From CAUYXS01 sp965248495 (GTDB taxonomy: Bacteria; Chloroflexota; Dehalococcoidia; Lucifugimonadales; Australimonadaceae), in NCBI GenBank assembly GCA_965248495.1, contig CBDFJL010000003.1:372001-436000 (forward strand): a DNA stretch of 64,000 nucleotides, written 5' to 3'. Position numbers and translations under genes: made by a program. Shown here in pieces: positions 43,386-52,761 of the stretch. The notes beneath the pieces are model-generated. The model worked only from the letters and a program-made list of their open reading frames with translations. It ran no database searches and was not told the DNA's origin. Each line of letters starts with the position of its first letter. The first letter of the stretch is position 1.

Positions 43386-44999
43386 ATGCCCGATACCATC
43401 GATGGCCCGACGTTCCGCCGGTTGGTGGAAGCGGGGGCTCGCTGCGTCGAGGCCAACGCCGACGCCATCAACGCGCTGAACGTCTTCCCCGTCCCTGACG
43501 GTGACACCGGGGTCAATATGACCCTCACCCTGCGCGCGGCCGTGGACGAGCGTGTGCCGTTCAGTGGCACGGTCGCTGAGATCAGCCAGGCCATCGCCCG
43601 CGGGGCGCTGCTGGGGGCGCGCGGCAACAGCGGCGTCATCCTCTCCCAATTGCTGAAGGGCTTCGCCGGTGCGCTGAGCCACTGCGTCGAGTGCGGGGGG
43701 AGCGACCTGCGCGGGGCCTTCGCCGCGGCAGCGGACGCCGGCTACCGGGCCGTTGGCAAGCCCGTCGAGGGCACGATGCTGACGGTGATGCGCGCCGCGG
43801 CTGAAGGTGCACAACCCGTCGACGGTCCGCCGAGGTCGGTGTTGCGGGCGGCACTCGATGCCGCGGAGCAGGCGCTGGCCCGCACGCCCGAGCAGCTGCC
43901 CGTGCTGGCCGAGGCTGGGGTTGTCGATGCCGGCGGTCAGGGGATCGTCGCGTTCCTCGCGGGCGCCGTCGCCGAGCTGGAGGGGAGCGAGCCGCAGGTG
44001 CGCATCTCCGCGCCGGCCGGAGCGGCGGCGAGTGGGGCCGTGGTAAGCGGGGCATTCCTGGAGCACACGGCAGACGAGATGTACGGCTACTGCACGCAGT
44101 TCGTGATCCTGGGCGACGGGCTCGAACCCGACCGCATCCGCGAGGCGGTCATGGCCATCGCCGGCTCCACAGTCGTCGTCGGTGACGACCAGGTGGTCCG
44201 CGTGCATGCCCACGCCGAAGATCCAGGCCCGTTGCTGAGCCTGGGTGCCGCGCGGGGCGCCCTCGACCAGGTCAATATCGCCAACATGGACACGCAGCAC
44301 GTCGCGTTTATGTCGCGCCACGGCCACGTCGTCGGTGCGCGCGTCGAGCTCGCCGTCGTCGCCGTCGCACCGGGCGCAGGTTTGGAGCGCCTGTTTCGCG
44401 ATCAGGGAGCGCGCGTCGTCGTTGCTGGGGGGCAGACCATGAACCCCAGCGCTGCCGACCTCGTTGCCGCTGTTGCCCGGGCCAACGCCGAGCGCGTCCT
44501 GCTGCTGCCCAACAACCCCAACATCGTCATGGCGGCGAACCAGGCCGCCGAGCTGGCCGATTGCGCTTGCGTGGTTGTCCCCTCGCGGAGCGTCCCCGAG
44601 GGCATCGCGGCACTGCTGGCATTCAACCCCGAGCTTGACCCCGAGACCAATGCCGCACACATGACGTCCGCGCTGCGGGGCGTGCGCTCCGGCGAGGTGA
44701 CGACCGCGGTCCGCTCCGCGACCATCGATGGCATCGCCGCCGCTGAGGGTCAGGCCATCGCCTTGCTCGACGGACGCCTGGCCTGCGCATGCGCCACGCC
44801 ATCGGACGCGCTCGCGGAAATGCTTGGCGGGGCCGGCCTCGACGACGGGACCCTGGTCACGCTGTACTACGGGGCCGATCGGTCGGCCGACGACGCCGAG
44901 GCCGATGCGCAGGCGTTGCGCACGCGCTGGCCTGAGGTCGAGGTCGAGGTGTACGAAGGCGGCCAGCCCCACTATCACTACCTAGTCTCGGTCGAATAG
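43386..44999 (+). CDS. fakA: Fatty acid kinase catalytic subunit FakA-like (DAK2 domain, YloV)
   Basis: A 537-residue protein. The N-terminal DhaL-like domain binds ATP and Mg: NALNVFPVPDGDTGVNMTLT, then GARGNSGVILSQLLKGF and PVEGTMLTVMR. AGVVDAGGQGIVAFLAGA follows. The C-terminal part has DEMYGYCTQFVI and NNPNIVMAANQAAEL, typical of FakA/YloV. It should phosphorylate fatty acids presented by a FakB/DegV protein, encoded by the next gene. The ATG at 43386 is chosen because the longer open frame crosses the divergent rpmB gene. Confidence 0.92.
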   Translation: MPDTIDGPTFRRLVEAGARCVEANADAINALNVFPVPDGDTGVNMTLTLRAAVDERVPFSGTVAEISQAIARGALLGARGNSGVILSQLLKGFAGALSHCVECGGSDLRGAFAAAADAGYRAVGKPVEGTMLTVMRAAAEGAQPVDGPPRSVLRAALDAAEQALARTPEQLPVLAEAGVVDAGGQGIVAFLAGAVAELEGSEPQVRISAPAGAAASGAVVSGAFLEHTADEMYGYCTQFVILGDGLEPDRIREAVMAIAGSTVVVGDDQVVRVHAHAEDPGPLLSLGAARGALDQVNIANMDTQHVAFMSRHGHVVGARVELAVVAVAPGAGLERLFRDQGARVVVAGGQTMNPSAADLVAAVARANAERVLLLPNNPNIVMAANQAAELADCACVVVPSRSVPEGIAALLAFNPELDPETNAAHMTSALRGVRSGEVTTAVRSATIDGIAAAEGQAIALLDGRLACACATPSDALAEMLGGAGLDDGTLVTLYYGADRSADDAEADAQALRTRWPEVEVEVYEGGQPHYHYLVSVE

Positions 45000-45012
45000 C
45001 GAGGACCATTCC

Positions 45013-45840
45013 ATGGCAGTACGCGTCGTCACCGACTCCACCTCCAACATCCTGCCCGACGTGGCGCAGGCGTTGGACATCACCGTCGTCCCGCTGACCG
45101 TCTTTTTCGGCGACGAGGCGCTGCTGGACGGCGTCGAGATCTCGTCAGGCGCCTTCTTCGAGCGCCTCGTGTCATCGCCGGTGCTGCCCCGCACCTCACA
45201 ACCGTCCGTCGCGCAGTTCGCGGAGGTCTACGCGAAGCACACAGCTGACGGTCACGAAGTCGTCTCGGTCCACATCTCGGACAAGCTCAGCGGGACCCTC
45301 AACTCGGCTCGCGCCGCAGCCACGGACGCAGGCACGCGCGTCGAGATTGTCGACACGGAGGGCGCGTCGTGCTGGGTGGCGCTGGTGGCGATGGCCGCGG
45401 CGCGCGCTGCGGGCGAGGGCAAGGGGGTCGACGAGGTTGCCGCGGTCGCTCGGGAGGCGGCGGGCCAGATACGCCTCTACTTCGTCGTCGACACGCTGGA
45501 GTACCTCCAGAAGGGCGGACGCATCGGCAAGGCGCAGGCCCTGCTGGGCGGGCTGCTGAGCGTCAAGCCCATACTGCGCGTCCACGACGGCGAGGTACAC
45601 CCCTACGAGAAGGTCCGCACCAGGCGGAAGGCGCTGCAACGCCTGCGCGAGCTGGTGCGCGAGGGCGGGCCGTACCAGGAGCTGGCCGTGCTGCACGGCA
45701 CGACGCCGGACGACGCGGCCGCGCTGGTCGCCGACCTCGCGGACCTGACGCCCAACCCCGTGCTGACCGGCTCGGTGGGCGCGGTCATCGGCGTCTACAC
45801 CGGGCCAGGCGTTATCGGCGTTGCCGCCAGGCGGGCATAG
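45013..45840 (+). CDS. DegV family fatty-acid-binding protein (FakB-like)
   Basis: A 275-residue DegV protein: VRVVTDSTSNILPDVAQAL, then PRTSQPSVAQFAEVY, SVHISDKLSGTLNSA and IVDTEGASCWVAL. The YLQKGGRIGKAQALLGGLLSVKPIL segment is characteristic. DegV proteins bind a fatty acid and present it to FakA. It starts 13 bases after fakA, supporting a FakAB pair for exogenous fatty acids. Confidence 0.94.
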   Translation: MAVRVVTDSTSNILPDVAQALDITVVPLTVFFGDEALLDGVEISSGAFFERLVSSPVLPRTSQPSVAQFAEVYAKHTADGHEVVSVHISDKLSGTLNSARAAATDAGTRVEIVDTEGASCWVALVAMAAARAAGEGKGVDEVAAVAREAAGQIRLYFVVDTLEYLQKGGRIGKAQALLGGLLSVKPILRVHDGEVHPYEKVRTRRKALQRLRELVREGGPYQELAVLHGTTPDDAAALVADLADLTPNPVLTGSVGAVIGVYTGPGVIGVAARRA

Positions 45841-45904
45841 CCTCTCCCACACGCAGGCCATCTAAGCCGCCAGCCACCTCTTGCGAGCGCGGGATGCGCT
45901 CTCC

Positions 45905-45910
45905 GACAAT
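45905..45910 (+). promoter_or_regulatory. -10-like element (GACAAT) before the herA partner gene
   Basis: GACAAT ends 6 bases before the GTG at 45917. It is a weaker match, but the position is the same as for the other leaderless genes. Confidence 0.3.
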
Positions 45911-45916
45911 CGCTGC

Positions 45917-46531
45917 GTGACCACGCCAGACACCGCGGCGCGCTTCGGGGAGATCGTCGAAGCGTCGATCGAGACCATCGTGGGTCAGTGCCACCGGCTC
46001 TACGAGGCTCCACCCCTGGGCGCGCTTATCCGGGCCGGGGACGGGGCCGACGCGACGCACTCCATCGTCGCTGGCGTGGCCACGTCCACGCTCGACCCCA
46101 CCCGGCGCGTGATAGCGCGAGGCGCCGACGCTGACTCCGAGGCGGCGGTCTACCGCGAGCACCCGCAGCTGGAGCGCCTGCTGCGGACGGAGGTGACGCT
46201 GGCGGTGGTCGGTCATACGCAGGAGGGCGAGGTCCGGCAGTACCTCCCCCCTCTGCCACCTCACATCCACACCTTCTTGTTCGCCTGCACTCCTCAGGAG
46301 GTGCGCGCGTTCACCGAGGAGCTCGACTTCGTGGGCCACCTGGCGCGACGCATCGAGCCGGCGGCAGACGACGTGCTGGCCGCGGCGCTGCGCTATGCCT
46401 CGGCCGCGTACGAGCGGCCGGCCGACTTCCTCGCCCGCGCCGGGCGTGCCGCGGCGCTGCACCTCGGCGCCGACACCGCGCGGCTGACGGCTCTGCTGCG
46501 ACGGCTGCCGCTGGAGAGGGCACCCGCATGA
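45917..46531 (+). CDS. HerA-linked conserved protein
   Basis: A 204-residue protein overlapping herA by 4 bases. The N-terminal part has ARFGEIVEASIETIVGQCHRLY and PPLGALIRAGDG, the start of a small beta-barrel. The centre has LPPLPPHIHTFLFACTPQEV, then an all-helical end. Similar proteins stand before herA in Chloroflexota, cyanobacteria and Deinococcus-Thermus, as far as I recall. The role is probably to help the HerA-NurA machine, for example in loading; it has no nuclease motif. The GTG start is inferred from position. Confidence 0.7.
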   Translation: MTTPDTAARFGEIVEASIETIVGQCHRLYEAPPLGALIRAGDGADATHSIVAGVATSTLDPTRRVIARGADADSEAAVYREHPQLERLLRTEVTLAVVGHTQEGEVRQYLPPLPPHIHTFLFACTPQEVRAFTEELDFVGHLARRIEPAADDVLAAALRYASAAYERPADFLARAGRAAALHLGADTARLTALLRRLPLERAPA

Positions 46532-48156
46532 GCGGAGCGCTGGACTGGCTGGACCGCGACGGCGCGGTGCTTGGCAGCGTCGTGGGCGGATCGCTGAGCC
46601 GAGGGCTCGACGTGCGGTTGACCGGCCCCGATGCGGTCGAGCGCGCGAAGGTCGGCACCTTCGTGACCGTGCAGGGCACGGGCCGGCGCTTCTTCGGCAT
46701 CGTCACCGACCTCAGCCTCGACAGTGCCGACCCGCGACTGCGGGCGGCCGCCGGCGACACCGACCCCGCCATCGCCAGCGTGCTCTCGGGCACCAGCGCC
46801 TTCGCCATTGCATCGGTCACGCCCATCCTGAGCACCAGCGTCGCTGGTGAGGCGCCGGAGCCCGCCCGCTCGCTCCCGGGGCACTTCGCGCAGGTGCGCC
46901 GCGCCTCCAACGAGGACGTTCAGGAGGTCTTCGGCTCCGAAGACGACCGCCACGTCTACATTGGGAGCCCGCTGGACATGGAGGACACACGGGTCTGCCT
47001 GGACCTGCACGAGCTGGTGAAGCGCTCCAACGGCGTGTTCGGCAAGAGCGGCTCCGGGAAGTCGTTCCTCACGCGCATCCTGCTCGCCGGCATCGTTCAG
47101 CGGAACGCGGCCACGAACCTCGTCTTCGACATGCACAGCGAGTACGGGTGGCAGGGCACCAGCGAAGGCGGCTACTCGGCCAAGGGGCTAAAGCAACTGT
47201 TCCCGGCACGCGTCGCGGTCTTCACGCTGGACGAGCGCTCGTCGCGCCAGCGGGGGGTCGCCACCGACTTCGAGGTGCGCATCGGCTTCGACGAGATCGA
47301 GCCCGAGGACATCGCGATCCTCGCGCCCACCCTCGGCATCACCGATCTCGGCGTCCAGGCGTGCTATGGACTCCGCCGTCACTTCGGAAACGGCTGGGTC
47401 CGGGACTTCGTGCGCCAGGACACCGGGGCCGCAGCGGAGCTGGCTGAGGCGCTGCGGGAGAGTCAGTCGACACTGGATGCGTTGCGCCGCCGATTGTCGC
47501 AGCTGGAGCGCCTCGACTTCGTCACCGACGCCTCGACCGGAGGGGGCAGCGTCAAGCAGGTGATCGAGTACCTGCGCGCGGGCAAGCACGTGGTGCTGGA
47601 ATTCGGTCGCCACGGCAACGATCTCACCGCCTACCTCCTCGTGGCCAACCTCCTGACCCGCCGCATCCACGCGGAGTACCGGCGGCGCACCGAGGAGGCG
47701 CTGGCCGCTGGGGCATCGCCGCCCCAACCGTTGGTCATCACCATCGAGGAGGCGCATCGGTTCCTCAGCCGCGAAGTCGCTTCGCAGACCATCTTCGGTA
47801 CCATCGCCCGCGAGATGCGGAAGTACCGCGTGACGCTGCTGGTCGTGGACCAGCGGCCCTCGGGCATCGACGAGGAGGTGCTGAGCCAAATCGGCACGCG
47901 GATCACCTGCCAGCTGGACAACGAGCGTGACGTGGACGCCGTGCTGGCCGGTGGCTCCGGCTCGCGCGAGCTCAAGGGTGTGCTGTCGCGCCTGGAGCCC
48001 TCCCAGCAGGCGCTGATGTTCGGCCACGCGCTGCCGATGCCCGTGGTGGTGCGCACGCGGGAGTACGGGCCCGCGTTCTACGAGGAGATGGCTTCGGCCG
48101 GCGTGGCAGCAACCGCCGCAGAGTCGGAGCGCGACCGCCGCGACCTCTTCGGCTAG
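46528..48156 (+). CDS. herA: HerA-like DNA-translocating ATPase
   Basis: A 542-residue FtsK/HerA-superfamily ATPase. The N-terminal HAS-barrel covers residues 1-90. Walker A is GVFGKSGSGKSFLTRIL near 171, Walker B is LVITIEEAHRFLSRE near 400, and the arginine-containing sensor is LLVVDQRPSGIDEEVLSQIGTR. A long insertion (residues about 260-350) contains a coiled coil (QSTLDALRRRLSQLERL). HerA forms a hexamer that pumps DNA to NurA for end resection. The gene is coupled to its upstream partner, while nurA is at 28688-29890. Confidence 0.93.
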   Translation: MSGALDWLDRDGAVLGSVVGGSLSRGLDVRLTGPDAVERAKVGTFVTVQGTGRRFFGIVTDLSLDSADPRLRAAAGDTDPAIASVLSGTSAFAIASVTPILSTSVAGEAPEPARSLPGHFAQVRRASNEDVQEVFGSEDDRHVYIGSPLDMEDTRVCLDLHELVKRSNGVFGKSGSGKSFLTRILLAGIVQRNAATNLVFDMHSEYGWQGTSEGGYSAKGLKQLFPARVAVFTLDERSSRQRGVATDFEVRIGFDEIEPEDIAILAPTLGITDLGVQACYGLRRHFGNGWVRDFVRQDTGAAAELAEALRESQSTLDALRRRLSQLERLDFVTDASTGGGSVKQVIEYLRAGKHVVLEFGRHGNDLTAYLLVANLLTRRIHAEYRRRTEEALAAGASPPQPLVITIEEAHRFLSREVASQTIFGTIAREMRKYRVTLLVVDQRPSGIDEEVLSQIGTRITCQLDNERDVDAVLAGGSGSRELKGVLSRLEPSQQALMFGHALPMPVVVRTREYGPAFYEEMASAGVAATAAESERDRRDLFG

Positions 48157-48508
48157 GCGACTGCCCGATCGAGTGGCGCGCCGCCACGAGACGCGATCTC
48201 GTCCATCCGCCATCCGAGTGAGACAGCGGGACCCTTCGGCCCTTCGACGGGGCTCAGGACATGCTTCGCTCAGGACAGGCTCTGCGGGCGGGCAAAACCC
48301 GCTTCAAAAGCGCTGGCCCCCGTGAGTCGCTAGCTTCGCCAGCACGGGTTGGCGGTGGCCTGCCCAGGCGCCGAGCTACGCCAATGTTGGTTGTTCCCAC
48401 CCGACCCGCCCCGCCGCGCTCCGCTTAAACGCCGAAGGGAGGGGAACGGAGTGGATGGAAGGGCCTTGCAACGCTCGTGCGTGGGAGGGCAAACTTGGGC
48501 GCGACCCC
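48157..48508. repeat. Intergenic region with dispersed repeats
   Basis: No gene is seen. Bases 48232-48285 hold overlapping CCTTCGACGGGGCTCAGGAC and GCTTCGCTCAGGACAGGCTC repeats. Bases 48386-48425 (TTGTTCCCACCCGACCCGCC) resemble the reverse complement of 42825-42860. Confidence 0.55.
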
Positions 48509-49522
48509 ATGGCTAGGTTCTCGACAGCCTTCCGGAACACCACCCAGGCCGGGATCGCGCTGCTCGGCATCGGAATCGGCGGAGCGCTCGGCTGGCTGGC
48601 AATCCGAGGCGCGGACTGGAATGGGGTTCGCGACGCCATCGCTGACCTGTCCCCCTGGGTGTTGCTTGCGGCCTTCGGTCTGGCACTGGTCTCGGCCTGG
48701 CTGCGCGCGATGCGCTGGCGCTACACATGGGTCGGCTACAACGTCTCCATCATGCGTCTGTTCTTGGTCGAGAACGCGTCCCTCGGCATCAACAACGTTT
48801 CGCCCATTCGCATGTGGGACGAGGTGGCGAGCCTCGCGATGCTGGTCGTCCATGACAAGCTCCCGGCGGGTGCGGTCGTCGCGACCATCGTGATGACGCG
48901 CGCGCAGGACCTGGTGTTCACGCTGAGCTTCGTGGTGATCAGCCTCCTGGCGGCGCCTGAGCTGACCGAGTTCGCCAGGCCGGTCGTGTTCGTCAGCATC
49001 TTCTTCTTCGCCATGCTGATCATCGTCCTCAACCTCGGGCGGATCGTTCAGCGGTTCCCCGCGCTCCAGCGCATTCCGGGGGTGACATCCTTCGGCGGGG
49101 CCGTGAACTCCCTGTGGACCCGCAAGCGCCGGCTGGCCCTGACGTTCGGCCTGACGGCGGCCTACTGGCTAACGTTGGGTCCGGTGGGCTGGGTCATCGG
49201 CCGAGAAATGGGCATCGAGCTCTCACTATTCCATTTCACCCTGGTGGCGCTCGGCTCGGTCTTCTTCGCGACCGCCACGCCGGGGCTCCCTGGCGCTGTC
49301 GGCACCTTCGAGTTCGCGACCGTCCGGCTGTTGTCGGTCTGGGACGTCCCGCAGGGAACGGCCCTGGGCTTTTCGGTGGTGCTGCACATGGTCCTGTTCC
49401 TCCCTCCCGTCATCATCGCGATGTTCGTCCTGCCCAGGGAGGGCATGGTGTCGATGGCCACGTGGCGCGACCGTGCGCGCCGCGTTGAAGAACAGCGGGC
49501 GACCGAGGTACCCACGCCCTAG
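48509..49522 (+). CDS. Flippase-like LPG synthase transmembrane (YbhN/UPF0104) family protein
   Basis: A 337-residue inner-membrane protein with about eight helices. Recognisable are WVLLAAFGLALVSAWLRAMRWRY, the loop NASLGINNVSPIRMWDEVASL (in place of the common PGRxGE), and FFATATPGLPGAVGTFEFATV, the typical GxxG-E motif. Related proteins move or flip lipids or are domains of aminoacyl-phosphatidylglycerol synthases. No synthase domain is attached here. The ATG at 48509 is chosen by the onset of the first helix. Confidence 0.85.
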   Translation: MARFSTAFRNTTQAGIALLGIGIGGALGWLAIRGADWNGVRDAIADLSPWVLLAAFGLALVSAWLRAMRWRYTWVGYNVSIMRLFLVENASLGINNVSPIRMWDEVASLAMLVVHDKLPAGAVVATIVMTRAQDLVFTLSFVVISLLAAPELTEFARPVVFVSIFFFAMLIIVLNLGRIVQRFPALQRIPGVTSFGGAVNSLWTRKRRLALTFGLTAAYWLTLGPVGWVIGREMGIELSLFHFTLVALGSVFFATATPGLPGAVGTFEFATVRLLSVWDVPQGTALGFSVVLHMVLFLPPVIIAMFVLPREGMVSMATWRDRARRVEEQRATEVPTP

Positions 49523-49541
49523 TGACGCGGCCGGCGCTGGT

Positions 49542-49643
49542 TGTTCATCCCACGGGGGCGCGCGTAGCTCGGGCGACCGAGACCTCGGCGTCCTAGCGCA
49601 CGCGCCCACCGTTGGGTGTTCATCCCACGGGGGCGCGCGTAGC
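49542..49643. repeat. Two identical 27-base direct repeats 75 bases apart
   Basis: The sequence TGTTCATCCCACGGGGGCGC plus GCGTAGC occurs at 49542-49568 and again at 49617-49643. The spacer is unrelated. It lies between the flippase-like gene and the dehydrogenase gene. Confidence 0.85.
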
Positions 49644-49704
49644 ATCCAACCGGTAACCCTCAGCCTCCCGGCCGTCACCAGGGGAGGCCAACCCAAGGTG
49701 TCCG

Positions 49705-50775
49705 ATGCAGGTTCTCGAGCACATGGAGACGCAGGGGCACGAGCAGCTGGCAGTCTGGACCGATCCAGGCTCGGGGCTCCGCGCCTTCATCGCCATCCAC
49801 GACACCACTCTGGGGCCCGCGCTGGGCGGCACGCGCATCTGGCCGCACCCAACCGAGGACGCCGCGCTCGAGGACGTCCTGCGCCTGTCGAGGGCCATGA
49901 CCTACAAGTGCGCGGTCGCCGGACTCGCCTTCGGCGGTGGCAAGGGGCTCATCATGGCCGACGCTCGCACGGACAAGACCGAGGCCATGATGCGCTCATA
50001 CGGCCGCTTCGTGGAGGGCTTGGCCGGCCGCTACATCACGACCGAGGACGTCGGAGCGACCACGCAGGATATGGAGTGGGTAGCGCTCGAGACGAAGCAC
50101 GTGCTGGGGTTGGACGTGAGTCACGGGGGCAGCGGCAACCCTGCGACGGTGACGGGGTTCGGCACATTCCAGGGCATGCGCGCGTGCGCCGAGGCACGGT
50201 GGGGCACCGATTCGCTCGAAGGCCGGACGGTCGCGATACAGGGCTTCGGCAACGTGGCGACGGCGCTGGCAGGGCACCTCACGGACGCGGGCGCAAAGCT
50301 CATCGTCACCGACATCGACGAAGCCAAGCGCAGCCGGGCCGCTGAGCTGCGAAACGCCACGGTGGTGGCGCCTGACGAGATCCTCGGTGCCGAGTGCGAC
50401 ATCCTTTCGCCGTGCGCGCTGGGAGCCGTGCTGAACGAGGAGTCGATCGCCCAGCTGAGGTGCGAGGTCGTCTGTGGGGCGGCCAACAACCAGTTGAAGG
50501 AGGCCGCCGACGGGGACCGGCTCCGCGAGCGGGGCATCCTTTACGCGCCCGACTACGTCGTCAACGCTGGCGGCGTCATCAACGTCTCGTACGAGCGCGG
50601 GGGTGTGTACAACGCCGACGCGGCCCTCGCGAAGACGGCGCGCATCCACGACACGATGGCGCAGGTCATCGCTGCGTCGGCCGAGCAGGGCATCAGCACC
50701 GCTGCCGCTGCCGACGCGATGGCCGAGGAGCTCATCGCGGCCGTGCGTTCGGTGCGCCGCCCCGACCACGCCTAG
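49705..50775 (+). CDS. Leucine dehydrogenase-like amino acid dehydrogenase
   Basis: A 356-residue Glu/Leu/Phe/Val dehydrogenase. Substrate-binding ALGGTRIWPHPTEDAALEDV and the catalytic lysine in SRAMTYKCAVAGLAFGGGKG (near residue 80) are intact, followed by TTEDVGATTQDMEWV. The Rossmann motif is VAIQGFGNVATALAGHL. Length and the absence of glutamate-specific residues favour a leucine or valine dehydrogenase, which deaminates branched-chain amino acids with NAD. No ribosome site is clear. Confidence 0.92.
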   Translation: MQVLEHMETQGHEQLAVWTDPGSGLRAFIAIHDTTLGPALGGTRIWPHPTEDAALEDVLRLSRAMTYKCAVAGLAFGGGKGLIMADARTDKTEAMMRSYGRFVEGLAGRYITTEDVGATTQDMEWVALETKHVLGLDVSHGGSGNPATVTGFGTFQGMRACAEARWGTDSLEGRTVAIQGFGNVATALAGHLTDAGAKLIVTDIDEAKRSRAAELRNATVVAPDEILGAECDILSPCALGAVLNEESIAQLRCEVVCGAANNQLKEAADGDRLRERGILYAPDYVVNAGGVINVSYERGGVYNADAALAKTARIHDTMAQVIAASAEQGISTAAAADAMAEELIAAVRSVRRPDHA

Positions 50776-50803
50776 CGCCTTGCCGACCCAGAGCCCCGCC
50801 CCG

Positions 50804-50809
50804 TAGGCT
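50804..50809 (+). promoter_or_regulatory. -10-like element (TAGGCT) before the MFS gene
   Basis: TAGGCT ends 6 bases before the GTG start at 50816, the recurrent leaderless spacing. The match to TATAAT is moderate. Confidence 0.3.
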
Positions 50810-50815
50810 GCGGCG

Positions 50816-52114
50816 GTGCAAACGGCCCCGGACAGACCTGAGCGCCTGACTTGGTACGCGCGGACGCCTTTCTACTACGGATGGGGCATCGTCGGCGCGG
50901 CGTTCCTGATGAACCTCATCGCGACCGGGGTCCAGCTCTGGTCGCTCAGCGTGCTGGTCGTGCCCATGGTGGACGACCTTGGCTGGCAGCGCGGGGACAT
51001 CTTCATCGCGCTCACGGGGCGCTCGATCATCACTGCGTTGCTGACGCCATTCTTCGGACGGTACATCGACCGCCGCCACGGCGGCGTGCTGCTGATGCTC
51101 TCAGGCGGGGTGCTGGGGGCCATCTCCGCCGCCGCGATCTCCACGGTGCATGCGCCCTGGCAATTCCTGTTCTGGTTCGGGCTCGTGGGCGGGCTCGCGG
51201 GGCCCGGAGCGGCGTACGTCGTCTCGGCGGCCATCGTCCCCAAGTGGTTCATCCGCAAACGTGGACGGGCGCTTGCGCTGTCGACCATGGGCACCGGCGC
51301 GGCGGCGCTCGTGATGCCGCTGGTGGCCACGAGCCTCATCGGCGCCGTCGGCTGGCGGGACACCTGGACGGTGCTGGGGATAGCGACGGCGGTCATCACC
51401 ATCCCGCTGGCGCTCCTCATGCGTCGCCAGCCGGAGGACGTGGGCCTGCTCCCCGACGGTGAATCGGCCTTCGACCCGGGCACCGGCGCACGTAGGAGCG
51501 CCGCTGCGGAGGAGTACAGCTTCGGCGCTTCGGAGGCGCTGCGCCAGCCGACCACGTGGCTCATCGTCGCGGCGATGACGCTAGCGAGCATGTCGGTGCT
51601 CGGCGTGCCGTCGAACCTCGTGCCCATGCTTCAGGACCGGGGCATGAGCTTGGAGGGGGCCGCAACGGGACTAACCATCTACGGGCTCATGTCGATGCTG
51701 GCCCGCTTCGGCTGGGGCATCCTGGCGGAGCGCACCCACGTGCGGAAGGCGATCCTCATCCTGAGCGGCTACGCGGCCACCGTCACGTTCCTGTTCGTCG
51801 CGGCCGGGAACGGCACCGCCATCCTGTTCGTCCTCGCCGCGGGGACCGGATTCGCCGTCGGTGGCATCGTCATCCTGAACCCGCTGGTGTGGCCAACCTA
51901 CCTCGGAAGGCGCCACCTGGGAGCCATTCTCGGATTCGTCCTCCCCATCACCACCGTCGGGGGCGCGACGGGGCCGTTCATGATGGCGAAGGTGTTCGAC
52001 TGGACGGGCTCGTACGAGCTGGGCCTGGTCGTCCTCGCGGGAGCGTGGGTGCTCTGCGGCGTGGCGATGTACTTCGCGCGCCCGTTCGCGAGGACGGCGC
52101 CGGTGGCGGCTTAG
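50816..52114 (+). CDS. MFS transporter, monocarboxylate/oxalate-formate-like
   Basis: A 432-residue, 12-helix carrier. It starts WYARTPFYYGWGIVGAAFLM, typical of MFS carriers near the OFA and monocarboxylate groups. Loop motif A is FGRYIDRRHGGVLLM, and the second half has GLTIYGLMSMLARFGWGILAE. The substrate is unknown; the family often carries small organic acids. The GTG start fits the N-terminus. Confidence 0.9.
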   Translation: MQTAPDRPERLTWYARTPFYYGWGIVGAAFLMNLIATGVQLWSLSVLVVPMVDDLGWQRGDIFIALTGRSIITALLTPFFGRYIDRRHGGVLLMLSGGVLGAISAAAISTVHAPWQFLFWFGLVGGLAGPGAAYVVSAAIVPKWFIRKRGRALALSTMGTGAAALVMPLVATSLIGAVGWRDTWTVLGIATAVITIPLALLMRRQPEDVGLLPDGESAFDPGTGARRSAAAEEYSFGASEALRQPTTWLIVAAMTLASMSVLGVPSNLVPMLQDRGMSLEGAATGLTIYGLMSMLARFGWGILAERTHVRKAILILSGYAATVTFLFVAAGNGTAILFVLAAGTGFAVGGIVILNPLVWPTYLGRRHLGAILGFVLPITTVGGATGPFMMAKVFDWTGSYELGLVVLAGAWVLCGVAMYFARPFARTAPVAA

Positions 52115-52183
52115 GCCGCGGGGCCGGCATCGGCCTTTCGTAGCCGCGCGCCGGGGCGCGCCAGCGCGGATCGGCTATGGCGG

Positions 52184-52358
52184 ACGCCTTGAACCGGGTT
52201 CTGCCCACCCACTCGTCAGCCTCGAGGAAACCCTCGCGGCCTCCGTGTGCCGGGCGGTCTGTCCGGACCACTCGTACACCGCCCCGGTGCGTCCTTTGGT
52301 GGCAAGTGGGTAATCGCGTTCGGTTCTCGCCAGCACCGCCCCGCTGCGTCCTTTGGTG
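52184..52358. repeat. Dispersed repeats between the MFS and metallopeptidase genes
   Basis: CACCGCCCCG, G or C, TGCGTCCTTTGGTG occurs at 52277-52301 and 52334-52358 with one mismatch, and a relative lies at 25616-25641. In addition TTGAACCGGGTTCTGCCCAC (52189-52208) recurs inverted near 55446-55470. No gene is seen in 52115-52386. Confidence 0.7.
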
Positions 52359-52386
52359 TGCCAGAAGGCACGTCAGGGCCGCGGGA

Positions 52387-52752
52387 CTACGCCACGCCCC
52401 ACGCTTCGAGCTGCTCGTCGCTGATGCCGAAGTGGTGCGCCACCTCATGGACGACTGTGTCGCGCACCTGCTCCACGACCTCCACAGCCGTCTCGCAGTC
52501 CTCCTCGATGGGCCCCTGAAAGATGGTGATGGTGTCAGGGAGCGTGAGGTTGTAGTCGCCGCGGTCCGTGAGCGGCACGCCCTGGTAGAGGCCATAGAGC
52601 GTCTCGTCGTCCCGAAGTCCGCTGGCGCGCCGCACGACGTCCGACGGCCAGACCTCGACCAGGACGTCGACGTTGTCCATGCGCTCTAGGAACTGAGCGG
52701 GCAGCTCGTCGAGCGCTTGGCGGACCAGCTCTTCGAAGTCGCTGAGGCGCAT
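52387..52752 (-). CDS. Small zincin-like metallopeptidase
   Basis: A 121-residue protein of the small metallopeptidase (DUF1025, zincin-like) family. The zinc motif is VVHEVAHHFGISDEQLEAWG (H-E-x-x-H followed by a downstream acidic residue). The N-terminal part is RLSDFEELVRQALDELPAQFL; the middle has LYGLYQGVPLTDRG and LPDTITIFQGPIE, all typical. The substrate is unknown. It follows the endonuclease IV gene by 9 bases, so it is probably co-transcribed. Confidence 0.9.
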   Translation of the reverse strand: MRLSDFEELVRQALDELPAQFLERMDNVDVLVEVWPSDVVRRASGLRDDETLYGLYQGVPLTDRGDYNLTLPDTITIFQGPIEEDCETAVEVVEQVRDTVVHEVAHHFGISDEQLEAWGVA

Positions 52753-52761
52753 CGCTCCGCC

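Noticed and set aside
49542..49643. CRISPR array
   Set aside because: Only two repeat copies, no regular spacers and no cas genes in the window.
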